Below, piece after piece: positions 1 to 10,287 of a DNA stretch of 64,000 nt. Positions within the stretch are counted from its first letter, which is position 1. Each line of letters begins with the position of its first letter. A program made the position numbers and the translations under genes. The DNA lies in assembly GCF_003315795.1 (NCBI RefSeq), contig NZ_QMEY01000028.1, positions 1 to 64,000 on the forward strand, written 5' to 3'. The notes beneath the pieces were generated by a model. The model ran no database searches, was not told where the DNA came from, and saw nothing but the letters and a program-made list of their open reading frames with translations. Origin of the DNA: Spongiactinospora rosea. Its GTDB lineage: Bacteria > Actinomycetota > Actinomycetes > Streptosporangiales > Streptosporangiaceae.

Positions 1-216
1 GTCCGCCACGCCCTGGCGGCTCGCGGCCAGGCCAAGATGGACGGCTTGTACGCCGGACGGCCCGCCGTGCCCACCGGCAAGCTCATCCTCGACGCGCTGG
101 CCGGTATCCGGCTGATCCCGGGCACCGGCCAATCACCCCCGATCATCCCGCACCCCACCGATCTCCAACTCGATCTCCTGGACCTCCTCGACATCGATCC
201 ACGAGACCTCCGCTGA
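1..216 (+). CDS. C-terminal fragment of a probable transposase (cut by window edge)
   Basis: An open frame enters at base 1 and ends at TGA 214-216, giving 71 residues. The sequence has a basic start (RHALAARGQAKMDG), then GKLILDALAGIRLIPG and a Leu/Asp-rich end (LLDLLDIDPRDLR). This layout resembles the C-terminus of IS1634/IS4-type transposases of actinomycetes as I remember them; the catalytic region lies outside the window, so it cannot be checked. No inverted repeat of an insertion sequence could be recognised after the stop. The next gene (treS) is convergent and ends 26 bases away. The coding frame is secure; the transposase identity is a tentative resemblance. Confidence 0.4.
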   Translation, partial: VRHALAARGQAKMDGLYAGRPAVPTGKLILDALAGIRLIPGTGQSPPIIPHPTDLQLDLLDLLDIDPRDLR

Positions 217-242
217 AGATCACTCACGTGCGGAAAACGGGG

Positions 243-1928
<1,686 letters not shown>

Positions 1929-2033
1929 TCTCGCTCACAATGCAGGAAAGGCGAAACCGGCTCACCGGTCGCCCGGCTGTGGTTGTGGGTGAGCGCGCGC
2001 CGCCTGGAGCCCTACGTCATCCCCATGCGCTCC

Positions 2034-2058
2034 CAGACCGAATCGTTGATTCGGTCTG
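2034..2058. terminator. Perfect 11-bp inverted repeat between asparagine-synthetase-like gene and treS
   Basis: CAGACCGAATC (2034-2044), a 3-base spacer GTT and GATTCGGTCTG (2048-2058) form a perfect hairpin in the 285-base gap 1929-2213. It lies downstream of the asparagine-synthetase-like gene and 106 bases upstream of treS on the same strand. There is no T-tract on either side, so it could be a weak terminator or an operator for treS. Nothing else recognisable was seen in the gap. Confidence 0.45.
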
Positions 2059-2213
2059 TCCATCAGCGCGCTTTCCAGGCCACACATTAGCAGCGGCCCG
2101 CCCCTGCTGAAGCGGGATATCAAGGGCGCGGTAGGGAATCTTCGGCGACTCCGTGGCAAAGGCCCGTAATTGCGTCGTTACCGGGAGTCGGCGCGACCGA
2201 AACCACAAGGTCA

Positions 2214-3881
2214 TCACGCCCAGGGCGGCGTCAGATCCCGTAGTTTTCCCTCGTTGTCGGTGATCCAGGAACCGAACAGCACGAGGCCGCGAACCCAGAA
2301 CCGGTCGTTCCACCCGTTGAACCTCGCCAGGGCGTCCGGCCCCTGTCCGATCATGTCGTGCAGCTCCGGCGAGAGCAGGCCGGGCACGCGCGCGGCCAGG
2401 GCGGTCAGCATCCGGTGCCCGTGGGCGCGGGCGGGCGCGGCGGCCGAGCGCAGCGGCACCCGGGTGAGCGGCTGCTTGACCACGTTGGTGGACGGCAGCG
2501 CCGCCACCCTGGGGTTGGCCGCGTGCAGCAGCTCGCGGTAGAAGCGCCCCTTGTCCTTGCGGGCCACGCCGACCGACAGCGCGGCGTCGAAGAAGGCCGG
2601 GTGGATGAACGGCGCGGCGAACGACGCCTCGGGCCCCACCAGGTTGACCGGCGAGCGGGCGATGCCCCTGACCGTGCGCGTGTGCAGCACCGACAGGGGG
2701 AGTTCGGCGCGATGGCCGTGCAGCATGGACGTGGACCGCGTGAACGACTCCTGGACGGTCGCCTCGATCCACTCGGCCGCCGGGCCGGACAGGAAGGGCA
2801 TCGAGGGCGCGCCCAGGGCCAGGGACCTGAGCACCGCGGCCTGGCGTTCGGCGGCCGTGCCCGCGTGCATCGCCTCGCCGCTGACCATGAAGTTCTTCAG
2901 CAGGGGGCCGCCGGCCAGGCCGTCCACGAGGGTGCGCCCTGAGCGGTGGACCTCCTTGGCGAAGGGGGCGTACCAGGCGTGGTGCGGAGTCAGGTACTCC
3001 AGCCTGCGGGCCACCTCCAGTGTGTCGGCGGGGTAGCGGGCGGGGTCCTGTTCGACCACGCGGTGCCGTACACCGAGTTCGCGGGTGATCGCGCGGGCGA
3101 AGGCGATGTCGGTGTCGGTGCCGTCGTCCGGGCTCGTCGTCCAGGACTCCACGTCCGCGCCCCTGGCCACCGCCACCGAGCACAGCAGCCGGGAGTCGTA
3201 GCCGCCGCTGACCGGCACGAGCAGCGGACGGTTCTCGAACTCCTTGTACACGTCGTGCAGGATCGACAGCAGCTCGCCCGCGCCGCGCCACGCCTCGTAG
3301 GGCTCCTCGCGCACCCAGCGGGGCAGCCGCCGGTCGACGCTCACCCGCCGCGTCGCGCGGTCGTAGACCAGCGCGCTCGCGCCGGACAGGCGCTTGACGG
3401 CCTCGTACGGCGTGCCGTCGCCCAGCGGGAAGGTGACCCGCAGGATGGACGCCCAGGCCGCCCAGTCCATCTCGCGCCGTTCGCCCGTCAGCGCGAGCAG
3501 CGGTTCGAGCAGCGAGGAGAAGTAGACCGCCCCGGGGGTGCGCAGGTAGTAGACGTCCACCAGCCCGAGCCCGCCCGCGTGCAGCGTGACCTGGTGTCCG
3601 TCGTCGATGAGCCCGGGGGTCTCGTACGTCTCGGCGATCGACATCCAGCGGTCGGCGACCAGCGGCCGGCGCTCCCCCCAGGCGAACGCGTATCCGCGCT
3701 CGTCGCGGTGGTAGGGGGCCAGCGGCGCGCTGCTGAACAGCGCCGCGCCGTCGGTCTGCAGGGCCGCGCGCGTCTTGGGCCCGGCGGCGCACAGGTCCGC
3801 CAGGACCGCCGGGTCCACGCCGCCGATCGCCCCGCACACGTACGGCCGGACGTTGAACGCAGGCCAGGCCCCCTCACGCAC
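2214..3881 (-). CDS. Asparagine-synthetase-like ATP-dependent amide ligase lacking the glutaminase cysteine
   Basis: A 555-residue protein with the asparagine synthetase (AsnB) C-terminal PP-loop: PVSGGYDSRLL, SGGYDS at residues 225-230, which binds and cleaves ATP. The N-terminal half keeps the shape of a class II glutaminase domain (GGLGLVDVYYLRTPGAVYFSS near 103-123) but the start is MREGAW, with no Cys2 nucleophile, so glutamine hydrolysis is not expected. That combination is known from beta-lactam synthetase and lasso-peptide cyclases, which form amide bonds without free ammonia. No lasso precursor or leader peptidase is nearby. The gene is divergent from a coiled-coil glycosyltransferase gene (100-base gap), which suggests a role in amidating a glycan or another surface product. 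Substrate unknown. Confidence 0.8.
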   Translation of the reverse strand: MREGAWPAFNVRPYVCGAIGGVDPAVLADLCAAGPKTRAALQTDGAALFSSAPLAPYHRDERGYAFAWGERRPLVADRWMSIAETYETPGLIDDGHQVTLHAGGLGLVDVYYLRTPGAVYFSSLLEPLLALTGERREMDWAAWASILRVTFPLGDGTPYEAVKRLSGASALVYDRATRRVSVDRRLPRWVREEPYEAWRGAGELLSILHDVYKEFENRPLLVPVSGGYDSRLLCSVAVARGADVESWTTSPDDGTDTDIAFARAITRELGVRHRVVEQDPARYPADTLEVARRLEYLTPHHAWYAPFAKEVHRSGRTLVDGLAGGPLLKNFMVSGEAMHAGTAAERQAAVLRSLALGAPSMPFLSGPAAEWIEATVQESFTRSTSMLHGHRAELPLSVLHTRTVRGIARSPVNLVGPEASFAAPFIHPAFFDAALSVGVARKDKGRFYRELLHAANPRVAALPSTNVVKQPLTRVPLRSAAAPARAHGHRMLTALAARVPGLLSPELHDMIGQGPDALARFNGWNDRFWVRGLVLFGSWITDNEGKLRDLTPPWA

Positions 3882-3981
3882 GGGCTCATCCCTTCCCGGT
3901 CTTGAATCGCTTTCGGTTCGCCACTGTCGCGATTAGCGGCAAGAGTATCCTTTTGCACCGCTCAGGGATTCGGAGGACGAC

Positions 3982-5859
3982 GTGGCTGGCGAGCGACTGG
4001 ACGGCACCCGGCGGGCACTGCGGGACGCCATGGCGCAGGCGGAACGGGCCGCCGAGCTGGCGCGGCTCCTGGACGCCGCGCAGGCCAAGCTCGCCGAGGC
4101 CGAACGCGCAACACAGGAGTTGCGCGAGGTCAACACACGGCTGGACGAGGTCGAACGGGAACTCGCCGACACACGGGCGAGCGAGGACAAACTGCGCCGC
4201 GAACTGGCCGAGCAGCGCTACCAGACCGAGGTCGCCCGCTGGAAGCTCTCCTCCATGCAGGTCGCCCGCTGGTCCAGGCTCGGCGACGCGATCAAGTCCG
4301 GCAAGCGCAACCCGGTGCGGCTGGCCCGCGGCCTGCGCCGCGCCGCCAAACCGGTCAAGCGCCCCGCCGCCCCCAAGCGCAGACCGGCCCCCGCCGTCCC
4401 CCAGGCGGCCGAAGAGAAGCCGGGAGCGGCCTTCCAGGCCAAGGAGTCCGTGCGCGTCATCGAGGGCGCCTCCTTCAAGCTCAAGCCCTTCCGGGTGCCC
4501 ACCGGCCCGAACACCCGCCCGCACCTGACCGCGGCGGTGATCGCCGGACCGCACGCCGAGGCGCTGCTGCGCTACGAGTGGCGTCAGACGGTCGGGTTCA
4601 CCCCGCGCGACTTCGCCCGGGTGCTCGCCCAGGAGGTACCGCACCTGCTGGTGGTCGAGTCGGTCACCGGCGGGCCGTGGGCGGGGGAGGTCCGCGAGCC
4701 GGGCGAGGACCTGCGGGCGCTGCTGGCCTGGTGCGAGGAGCGCGGCATCCGCACGGTCTTCTGGCACACCGGCGGCGACGTGGCCGAGTTCCGGGCGGCG
4801 GCGTCGTTGTTCGAGTACGTCTTCACGGCGCTGCCCGATACGCTGCCCGCCTGGCGTGCGGCCCACCCGCGGGCGGGCGTGCTGCGGTACGCGATCCAGC
4901 CCCGGGTGCACAACCCGCTGCCGCTGGCCGGCGGGCGCTTCGACCGCGTGCTCACCCTGGCCGAGCTGCTGCCCGACCACCTGACCTACCCCGACCTGGT
5001 CACCTCCTACCGCTGGCCCAAGGGCGTGTCGGTCCCGCCGGGCACCGAGCCCTGGCGGCTGGCCGAGATCGCCGCCTGCGGCACCCCGATCGGCAGCCTG
5101 CCCGACGACCGCCGCGCCCACGCGGCGATGCGCCAGGCGTACGCCGAGGGCACGATGACCGAGCGGGTGGACGACTTCCTGGAGGCCATCGGCCTGCCCG
5201 CCGCCCGCGCCACCCTGCACGTCTCGGTGATCGTGCCGCCGACCGGCGACCTGGAGCGCGCGCTCGCCCAGCTCGCGGGCCAGGCCGGGGTCCGTCAGGC
5301 GGTACTTCTCGCACCCGACGCCGACGTGGCCGCCAAGCGGGCGGGGGAACTGCTGCCCGGGTCCGTGGACGTGGTGGCCAGGACCGCCGACCCCCGGCTG
5401 AGCACCGGCGGCGCGCTGAACCGCGCGGTCGACCTGTGCGAGGGCGACCTGGTCGCGGTGATGGACCCGCGCGACCTGTACGGCGAGCACTATCTCGCCG
5501 ACCTGAGCCGGGCCTTCCTCTACACCACGGCCGACGTGGTGGGGAAGGCGTCCTACTACGCCTATCTGGAGGACGCGGGGGCGACGCTGTTGCGGCAGCC
5601 CGGCGCGGAGCACGCCTACCTGCCGGAGATCACCGGGGGGACGCTGCTGGCCCGCCGTACGGTGCTGCGCGGGCTGGGCATCGCCGACGTGGCGGAGGGC
5701 TGGGACGAGGTGCTGATGCGTCAGTGCCGCGCCGACAACATCCGGGTGTTCTCCTCCGACAGGTTCGGATACGTCCGGGTCCGCCGCGAGGACCCTGCTC
5801 TGCTGGGGTCGGCCCGGCTGGTGGAGTACGGCCCGGCGATCCCGCACGCGATGGCCTGA
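3982..5859 (+). CDS. Large coiled-coil glycosyltransferase with CgeB-like and degenerate GT2 regions
   Basis: 625 residues. Residues about 1-85 form an Ala/Glu/Arg-rich coiled coil, followed by a basic, Lys/Pro/Ala-rich linker to about 150. The middle (about 175-400) resembles CgeB-type glycosyltransferases (PHLLVVESVTGGPW, RGIRTVFWHTGGD, CGTPIGSLPDDRR). The C-terminal part (about 410-610) looks like a family 2 transferase, but the usual DxD is replaced by MDPRDLYGEHYLADL; the same positions in the product at 10567-11796 read WDDDDWYGPEHLADL, so this half is probably related and possibly inactive. GTG start with GGAGGA five bases upstream. It is divergent from the asparagine-synthetase-like gene. 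Acceptor unknown. Confidence 0.75.
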   Translation: MAGERLDGTRRALRDAMAQAERAAELARLLDAAQAKLAEAERATQELREVNTRLDEVERELADTRASEDKLRRELAEQRYQTEVARWKLSSMQVARWSRLGDAIKSGKRNPVRLARGLRRAAKPVKRPAAPKRRPAPAVPQAAEEKPGAAFQAKESVRVIEGASFKLKPFRVPTGPNTRPHLTAAVIAGPHAEALLRYEWRQTVGFTPRDFARVLAQEVPHLLVVESVTGGPWAGEVREPGEDLRALLAWCEERGIRTVFWHTGGDVAEFRAAASLFEYVFTALPDTLPAWRAAHPRAGVLRYAIQPRVHNPLPLAGGRFDRVLTLAELLPDHLTYPDLVTSYRWPKGVSVPPGTEPWRLAEIAACGTPIGSLPDDRRAHAAMRQAYAEGTMTERVDDFLEAIGLPAARATLHVSVIVPPTGDLERALAQLAGQAGVRQAVLLAPDADVAAKRAGELLPGSVDVVARTADPRLSTGGALNRAVDLCEGDLVAVMDPRDLYGEHYLADLSRAFLYTTADVVGKASYYAYLEDAGATLLRQPGAEHAYLPEITGGTLLARRTVLRGLGIADVAEGWDEVLMRQCRADNIRVFSSDRFGYVRVRREDPALLGSARLVEYGPAIPHAMA

Positions 5860-5869
5860 GCAGGGCGAC

Positions 5870-5875
5870 TATCGT
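5870..5875 (+). promoter_or_regulatory. TATCGT -10 box 7 nt before the nrtL GTG (predicted leaderless start)
   Basis: TATCGT fits the TANNNT -10 pattern, and exactly seven bases separate it from GTG 5883. No Shine-Dalgarno is present there. The spacing would put the first transcribed base at or within a base of the start codon. No convincing -35 is visible. Confidence 0.45.
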
Positions 5876-5882
5876 TTCCGGG

Positions 5883-6527
5883 GTGAGGATCGCCCTGCTG
5901 GCGCGGCTGCTCGGCGGCACACCGAGGCCGTCGGGGAGCTGGGAGCGCGAGGCGGTCTACCTGGCCCCCGCGCCCGGCCCGGGGGCGGCCGAGCGGTTGC
6001 GCGAGGTGCCCGGGATCGCCGCCGTGCGTCCCGGCCCGGGCCGGTTGCTGGAGATCGTGGTGACGACACCCGGCGAGATCGTCACCGAGTTCCGGCCGGA
6101 GGCACTGGGGTTCACCCCCTTTCAGGCGCGATGGCCGGATTTCCCGAGGACGTGGGACAACCCCGGCTTCGTCGTCCGTTACGCGCACGCGCGGGCGGTG
6201 GCCGCCGGACGCTGGGCGCGCGACCTCGGCGTGCCCCTCGGCGACTTCCGCTCCGAGACCCTGTGCGGCGCGCTGGACCGGGCCGTGCTGCGGGTGCTGG
6301 CCGAGCTGCCCAGCAGGCGTGAGCGCGCCGAGCCGGGGTGGGCGGGCTACCTGGAACGGCTGGCCCTGGCCTACCACGACGCGCACGAGGGTGCGCCCGC
6401 CGTACCGGTGGGGGACGGGGCCGCCGAGCCCGTCCACACGGCCCGCGTACGGCTGGCCGGGGCGGTCCGTCTCGTACTGGCCGGAGGGCTGGCCGCCAAT
6501 GGACGAACAGCGCCCGACAGACTGTGA
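5883..6527 (+). CDS. nrtL: ArgS-related anticodon-binding protein NrtL
   Basis: 214 residues that look like arginyl-tRNA synthetase with the catalytic core deleted. The first ~65 residues resemble the ArgS N-terminal additional domain (VRPGPGRLLEIVV). The rest matches the ArgS DALR anticodon-binding domain: NPGFVVRYAHARAVA, then YLERLALAYHD and a C-terminal LAGGLAANGRTAPDRL. The HIGH and KMSK regions are absent, so it cannot aminoacylate. In Streptomyces argS or this relative precedes lysA, and here lysA follows after one gene. It may bind tRNA-Arg or be a frozen argS remnant. The GTG at 5883 is preceded by a -10-like box at the leaderless distance. Confidence 0.78.
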   Translation: MRIALLARLLGGTPRPSGSWEREAVYLAPAPGPGAAERLREVPGIAAVRPGPGRLLEIVVTTPGEIVTEFRPEALGFTPFQARWPDFPRTWDNPGFVVRYAHARAVAAGRWARDLGVPLGDFRSETLCGALDRAVLRVLAELPSRRERAEPGWAGYLERLALAYHDAHEGAPAVPVGDGAAEPVHTARVRLAGAVRLVLAGGLAANGRTAPDRL

Positions 6528-6557
6528 TAAACCCTCCCGAGACGGAAAAAGGGAGTG

Positions 6558-7334
6558 GTGGTGGACGGAAAACGCGGGGTGATCAGGCGGTCACTACCGG
6601 CCGCCGCGGTGTTCGCGCTCGTGCTCGGCGCCCTCGCGTTCTTCTACCCCGACCTCAGAGACGCCCTCGGCACCTCGCCCGGCTCCCCGAGATCCGGAGC
6701 GGCCACCCACGCCCTGTACTCCACCGCCCCCGTGCCCAGCCGCTGCGAGTTACCCGGCGACCGCGACGAGGACATCAAGCGGACCCTGCACGCGCTGTCC
6801 CGCTGCCTGGACCGGATGTGGACGGACACCCTGCGGACCGCCGGCCACGACTACGAGCCGCCCCGCGAAATCAACCTGGTCGAGACCCCCGGCGACGCCT
6901 CCTGCGGCCAGGGCGACGACGGCTGGGCCGGCATCTACTGCCCCGAGTCCCGGTCGATCAACGTGCTGCTCGACGCGAGCTGGGCGTTCTCCGACATGTT
7001 CACCCTGGCCCACGAGTACGCCCACCACGTACAGGAGATCAGCGGGATCGCCGACCAGCGCGGTTCGGAGATCTTCGACGAGGCGTGGTCGCGGCGGCTG
7101 GAGTTACAGGCCGACTGCATGGCCGCGGCGGCCATGCGGGACGTCGACGCCGAGGCGCTGGCGATGGTCCGCGCGGCGGCGGGCTCCGCGGGGGCGGAGG
7201 ACGGGGAATGGGCCGCGCACCGCAAGACCCACGGCTCGGCGAGGAACAGCGCGGCGTGGATCGGCCGGGGCGAGCGGCTGGGCACGATCGGCGCGTGCAA
7301 CACGTGGGCCGCTGCGGAGGATCAGGTGTCATAG
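6558..7334 (+). CDS. Membrane-anchored neutral zinc metallopeptidase (YpfJ/KPN_01854 family)
   Basis: About 258 residues. An N-terminal hydrophobic segment (residues ~13-30, AAAVFALVLGALAFFYP) acts as signal or anchor, so the enzyme domain is outside the cytoplasm. The zinc site HEYAHHVQ and the downstream LELQADCMAAAA motif are those of the putative neutral zinc metallopeptidase family; four cysteines (CELP, RCLD, SCGQ, YCPE) may form disulfides. Three consecutive in-frame GTG codons (6555, 6558, 6561) follow AAAAAGGGAG; the second or third is the likeliest start. It sits between nrtL and lysA with short gaps but has no evident role in lysine synthesis. Substrate unknown. Confidence 0.82.
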   Translation: MVDGKRGVIRRSLPAAAVFALVLGALAFFYPDLRDALGTSPGSPRSGAATHALYSTAPVPSRCELPGDRDEDIKRTLHALSRCLDRMWTDTLRTAGHDYEPPREINLVETPGDASCGQGDDGWAGIYCPESRSINVLLDASWAFSDMFTLAHEYAHHVQEISGIADQRGSEIFDEAWSRRLELQADCMAAAAMRDVDAEALAMVRAAAGSAGAEDGEWAAHRKTHGSARNSAAWIGRGERLGTIGACNTWAAAEDQVS

Positions 7335-7442
7335 TCGGTGGTGGACGTGATTTATCCGTAGGTTCCGCCGATTTGGAGGATAAATTGCAGAGCGTGTGTC
7401 TCGGAGAATGGACAGGCGTGCCGATGGGATCAGCCGGTCCGA

Positions 7443-7448
7443 TAGCCT
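7443..7448 (+). promoter_or_regulatory. TAGCCT -10 box 7 nt before the lysA GTG
   Basis: TAGCCT is followed by seven bases and then GTG 7456, with no Shine-Dalgarno between. This is the same geometry as before nrtL and points to a leaderless lysA transcript. A separate 7-bp inverted repeat (TTTATCC at 7350, GGATAAA at 7377) lies further upstream in the peptidase-lysA gap and could be a regulator site. Confidence 0.45.
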
Positions 7449-7455
7449 CGATCGG

Positions 7456-8853
7456 GTGAGTCCCTTCGTCCACCCCGCAGGCGACCGGCATGCCGGGGCC
7501 CCGCCGCACGACCGCCCCGCCCACCTGCCCGGCGACCCGGGTGAGCTGATGCGCGGCCGCCTCGACCCGGCCATCTGGCCCCGCACCGCGGGGCGCGCCG
7601 ACGGCGTGGTCACCGTCGGCGGCATCGACGTCCGCGACCTCGCCGCCCAGTACGGCACGCCGCTCTACGTGCTCGACGAAGACGACGTGCGCTCCCGCTG
7701 CCGCGAGTTCGCCGCCGCGTTCGGCGACGCCGACGTCCACTACGCGGGCAAGGCGTTCCTGTGCAGGGAGGTCGCCCGCTGGATCGACCAGGAGGGCCTG
7801 GGCCTCGACGTCTGCACCGGCGGCGAGCTGGCCGTCGCGCTCAGCGTCGGCTTCCCGCCCGAGCGCATCACCCTGCACGGCAACAACAAGACCGCCGCCG
7901 AGCTGGAGCGGGCGATCGAGGCAGGGGTCGGCCACATCGTCCTCGACTCCTTCGAGGAGATCGCCCGGCTGGGCCACCTGGCCGAGCGGCACGGGGTGCG
8001 GCCCACCGTCCTCATCCGGGTCACCACCGGCGTGGAGGCGCACACCCACGAGTTCATCGCCACCGCCCACGACGACCAGAAGTTCGGCTTCTCGCTGAAC
8101 AGCGGGGCGGCGGCCGAGGCGGTCCGCAGGGTGCTCGCGCTGCCGCAGCTCAGGCTGGCCGGCCTGCACTCCCACATCGGCTCGCAGATCCTCGACGCCG
8201 CGGGCTTCGAGGTGGCCGCCCAGCGGCTGGCCGGGCTGCTGGTGCAGATCAAGCAGGAGCACGACGTGGTGCTGCCCGAGCTCGACCTCGGCGGCGGCTA
8301 CGGCATCGCCTACACCGAGGCCGAGGAGGCCCCCGGCGTCAAGGTCATCGCCGACGCGCTGCGCGAGATCGTCGAGCGGGTCTGCACCGCCGCCGGGCTG
8401 CCGGTGCCCCGGCTGACCGTCGAGCCCGGCCGGGCGATCATCGGCCCCGCCGGCGTGACCCTCTACAACGTCGGCACCGTCAAGGACGTCGAGGGCCTGC
8501 GCACCTACGTCAGCGTGGACGGCGGGATGAGCGACAACATCCGCACCGCGCTGTACGGCGCCGAGTACACCTGCGTGCTGGCCTCCCGCACCAGCGACGC
8601 CGCGCCGATGCTCTCCCGGGTGGTCGGCAAGCACTGCGAGAGCGGCGACATCGTGGTGCGCGACACCTACCTGCCCGCCGACCTCGCACCCGGCGACCTC
8701 GTCGCGGTGGCCGCCACCGGCGCCTACTGCCGCTCGCTCGCCAGTAACTACAACTACCAGCCGAGGCCCGCCGTCGTCGCGGTGAAGGACGGCGCGTCAC
8801 GAGTGATCGTGCGCGGGGAGACGGAAGACGACCTGCTGAGGGGGCAACCGTGA
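7456..8853 (+). CDS. lysA: Diaminopimelate decarboxylase
   Basis: 465 residues. PLP enzyme of fold type III that decarboxylates meso-diaminopimelate to L-lysine, the last step of the pathway. The PLP lysine is Lys99 in VHYAGKAFL; the glycine-rich GGGYGIAYTE, the HIGSQI segment and the HCESGDI cysteine motif of the partner active site are present. The chosen GTG gives MSPFVHPAGDRHA, which matches the N-terminus known from Streptomyces LysA; an in-frame ATG at 7396 would add 20 unconvincing residues. The stop overlaps the hom start (GTGA), so lysA and hom are translationally coupled. Confidence 0.95.
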   Translation: MSPFVHPAGDRHAGAPPHDRPAHLPGDPGELMRGRLDPAIWPRTAGRADGVVTVGGIDVRDLAAQYGTPLYVLDEDDVRSRCREFAAAFGDADVHYAGKAFLCREVARWIDQEGLGLDVCTGGELAVALSVGFPPERITLHGNNKTAAELERAIEAGVGHIVLDSFEEIARLGHLAERHGVRPTVLIRVTTGVEAHTHEFIATAHDDQKFGFSLNSGAAAEAVRRVLALPQLRLAGLHSHIGSQILDAAGFEVAAQRLAGLLVQIKQEHDVVLPELDLGGGYGIAYTEAEEAPGVKVIADALREIVERVCTAAGLPVPRLTVEPGRAIIGPAGVTLYNVGTVKDVEGLRTYVSVDGGMSDNIRTALYGAEYTCVLASRTSDAAPMLSRVVGKHCESGDIVVRDTYLPADLAPGDLVAVAATGAYCRSLASNYNYQPRPAVVAVKDGASRVIVRGETEDDLLRGQP

Positions 8854-10145
8854 AACCGCTGAAAGTGGCCCTGCTGGGCTGCGGCGTCGTCGGATCGCAG
8901 GTCGTACGGCTGATGCGGGAGCAGTCCGGCGACCTCGCCGCCCGGATCGGCGCCCCGCTGGAGCTGGCCGGGGTGGCCGTGCGCCGGCTGGGCCGCAAGC
9001 GCGACGCCGACGTCGAGCAGGGGCTGCTCACCACCGACGCCGAGGCCCTGGTCTCCCGCGACGACGTGGACATCGTGATCGAGGTGATCGGCGGCATCGA
9101 GCCCGCCAGGTCGCTCATCACGACCGCGCTGCGCGGTGGCAAGTCGGTGGTGACCGCCAACAAGGCGCTGCTCGCCGAAGACGGCTCGGCCCTGTACGCC
9201 GCGGCCAGGCAGGGCGGCGGCGACCTCTACTTCGAGGCCAGCGTGGCGGGGGCGATCCCGCTGCTGCGCCCGCTGCGCGAGTCGCTGAGCGGCGACCACG
9301 TCCACCGCGTGCTCGGCATCGTCAACGGCACCACCAACTACATCCTCGACAAGATGGACTCCACGGGCGCGTCCTTCACCGACGCGCTGGAGGAGGCCCA
9401 GGCGCTGGGCTACGCCGAGGCCGACCCCACGGCCGACGTCGAGGGCTTCGACGCCGCGGCCAAGGCCGCGATCCTGGCCGGGCTGGCGTTCCACAGCCGG
9501 GTCACCGCGGCCGACGTCCACCGCGAGGGCATCACCGAGATCACCGCCGCCGACGTGGCCAGCGCCAAGGCCATGGGCTATGTGATCAAGCTGCTGGCCA
9601 TCTGCGCCCGCGCCGACGACGGCCGCACGGTCGGGGTGCGCGTGCACCCGGCGATGATCCCGAGGTCGCACCCGCTCGCCGGGGTCCGCGACGCCTACAA
9701 CGCGGTCTTCGTCGAGGCGCGGTCGGCCGGGGAGCTGATGTTCTACGGCAAGGGCGCGGGCGGCGCCCCGACCGCCTCGGCCGTGCTCGGCGACCTGGTC
9801 GCGGTCGCCCGCAACCGGCTGACCGGGGCGCGTGGCCCCGAGGAGTCCACCTACGCCGACCTCGCCGTCCACCCGATGGGCGACACCGTGACCCGCTACC
9901 ACGTCGCCCTCGACGTCGCCGACAAGCCGGGCGTCCTCGCGCGGGTGGCCGAGATCTTCGCCAAGCACGACGTTTCCATCCAGACGGTCCGCCAGGAGGG
10001 GCACGGCGACGACGCGCAGCTCGTCCTGGTCTCCCACCGGGCGGCCGACGCGGCGCTGTCGGCCACCGTGAGCAGCCTGCGCGAGCTGGACATCGTGCGC
10101 GCGGTGGCGAGCGTGATGCGGGTGGAGGGCGACGAGTCGTCCTGA
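8850..10145 (+). CDS. hom: Homoserine dehydrogenase with ACT domain
   Basis: 431 residues. Reduces aspartate semialdehyde to homoserine with NAD(P)H, the branch point to threonine and methionine. The Rossmann glycine motif is at residues 10-16 (GCGVVGS); the catalytic region NGTTNYIL and ADPTADVEGFDAAAK are conserved; the C-terminal ~80 residues (YHVALDVADKPGVLARVAEIF) form an ACT domain, typical of threonine-inhibited enzymes. It overlaps lysA by four bases. The usual actinobacterial next gene is thrC, but here a glycosyltransferase cassette lies between them. Confidence 0.96.
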   Translation: MKPLKVALLGCGVVGSQVVRLMREQSGDLAARIGAPLELAGVAVRRLGRKRDADVEQGLLTTDAEALVSRDDVDIVIEVIGGIEPARSLITTALRGGKSVVTANKALLAEDGSALYAAARQGGGDLYFEASVAGAIPLLRPLRESLSGDHVHRVLGIVNGTTNYILDKMDSTGASFTDALEEAQALGYAEADPTADVEGFDAAAKAAILAGLAFHSRVTAADVHREGITEITAADVASAKAMGYVIKLLAICARADDGRTVGVRVHPAMIPRSHPLAGVRDAYNAVFVEARSAGELMFYGKGAGGAPTASAVLGDLVAVARNRLTGARGPEESTYADLAVHPMGDTVTRYHVALDVADKPGVLARVAEIFAKHDVSIQTVRQEGHGDDAQLVLVSHRAADAALSATVSSLRELDIVRAVASVMRVEGDESS

Positions 10146-10287
10146 GCCCCCGTCCGGGCGGGTGTGGCGCCATCTGGCCAGAAGCCCCGTGGGCGGCGGC
10201 GAAAGGGCACTACCCTACGGGATACGCGCACGTTGGTGTCGGGTGGCTCGTGCGCGGCACACCGATCGCGCACACAGGGAGAGACCC

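Noticed and set aside
2214..3881. Lasso-peptide gene cluster based on the AsnB-like cyclase
   Set aside because: No precursor peptide, leader peptidase or RRE protein could be found on either strand nearby.
7039..8634. Long antisense frame over the peptidase and lysA
   Set aside because: Shadow frame; both overlapped genes have complete catalytic motifs.
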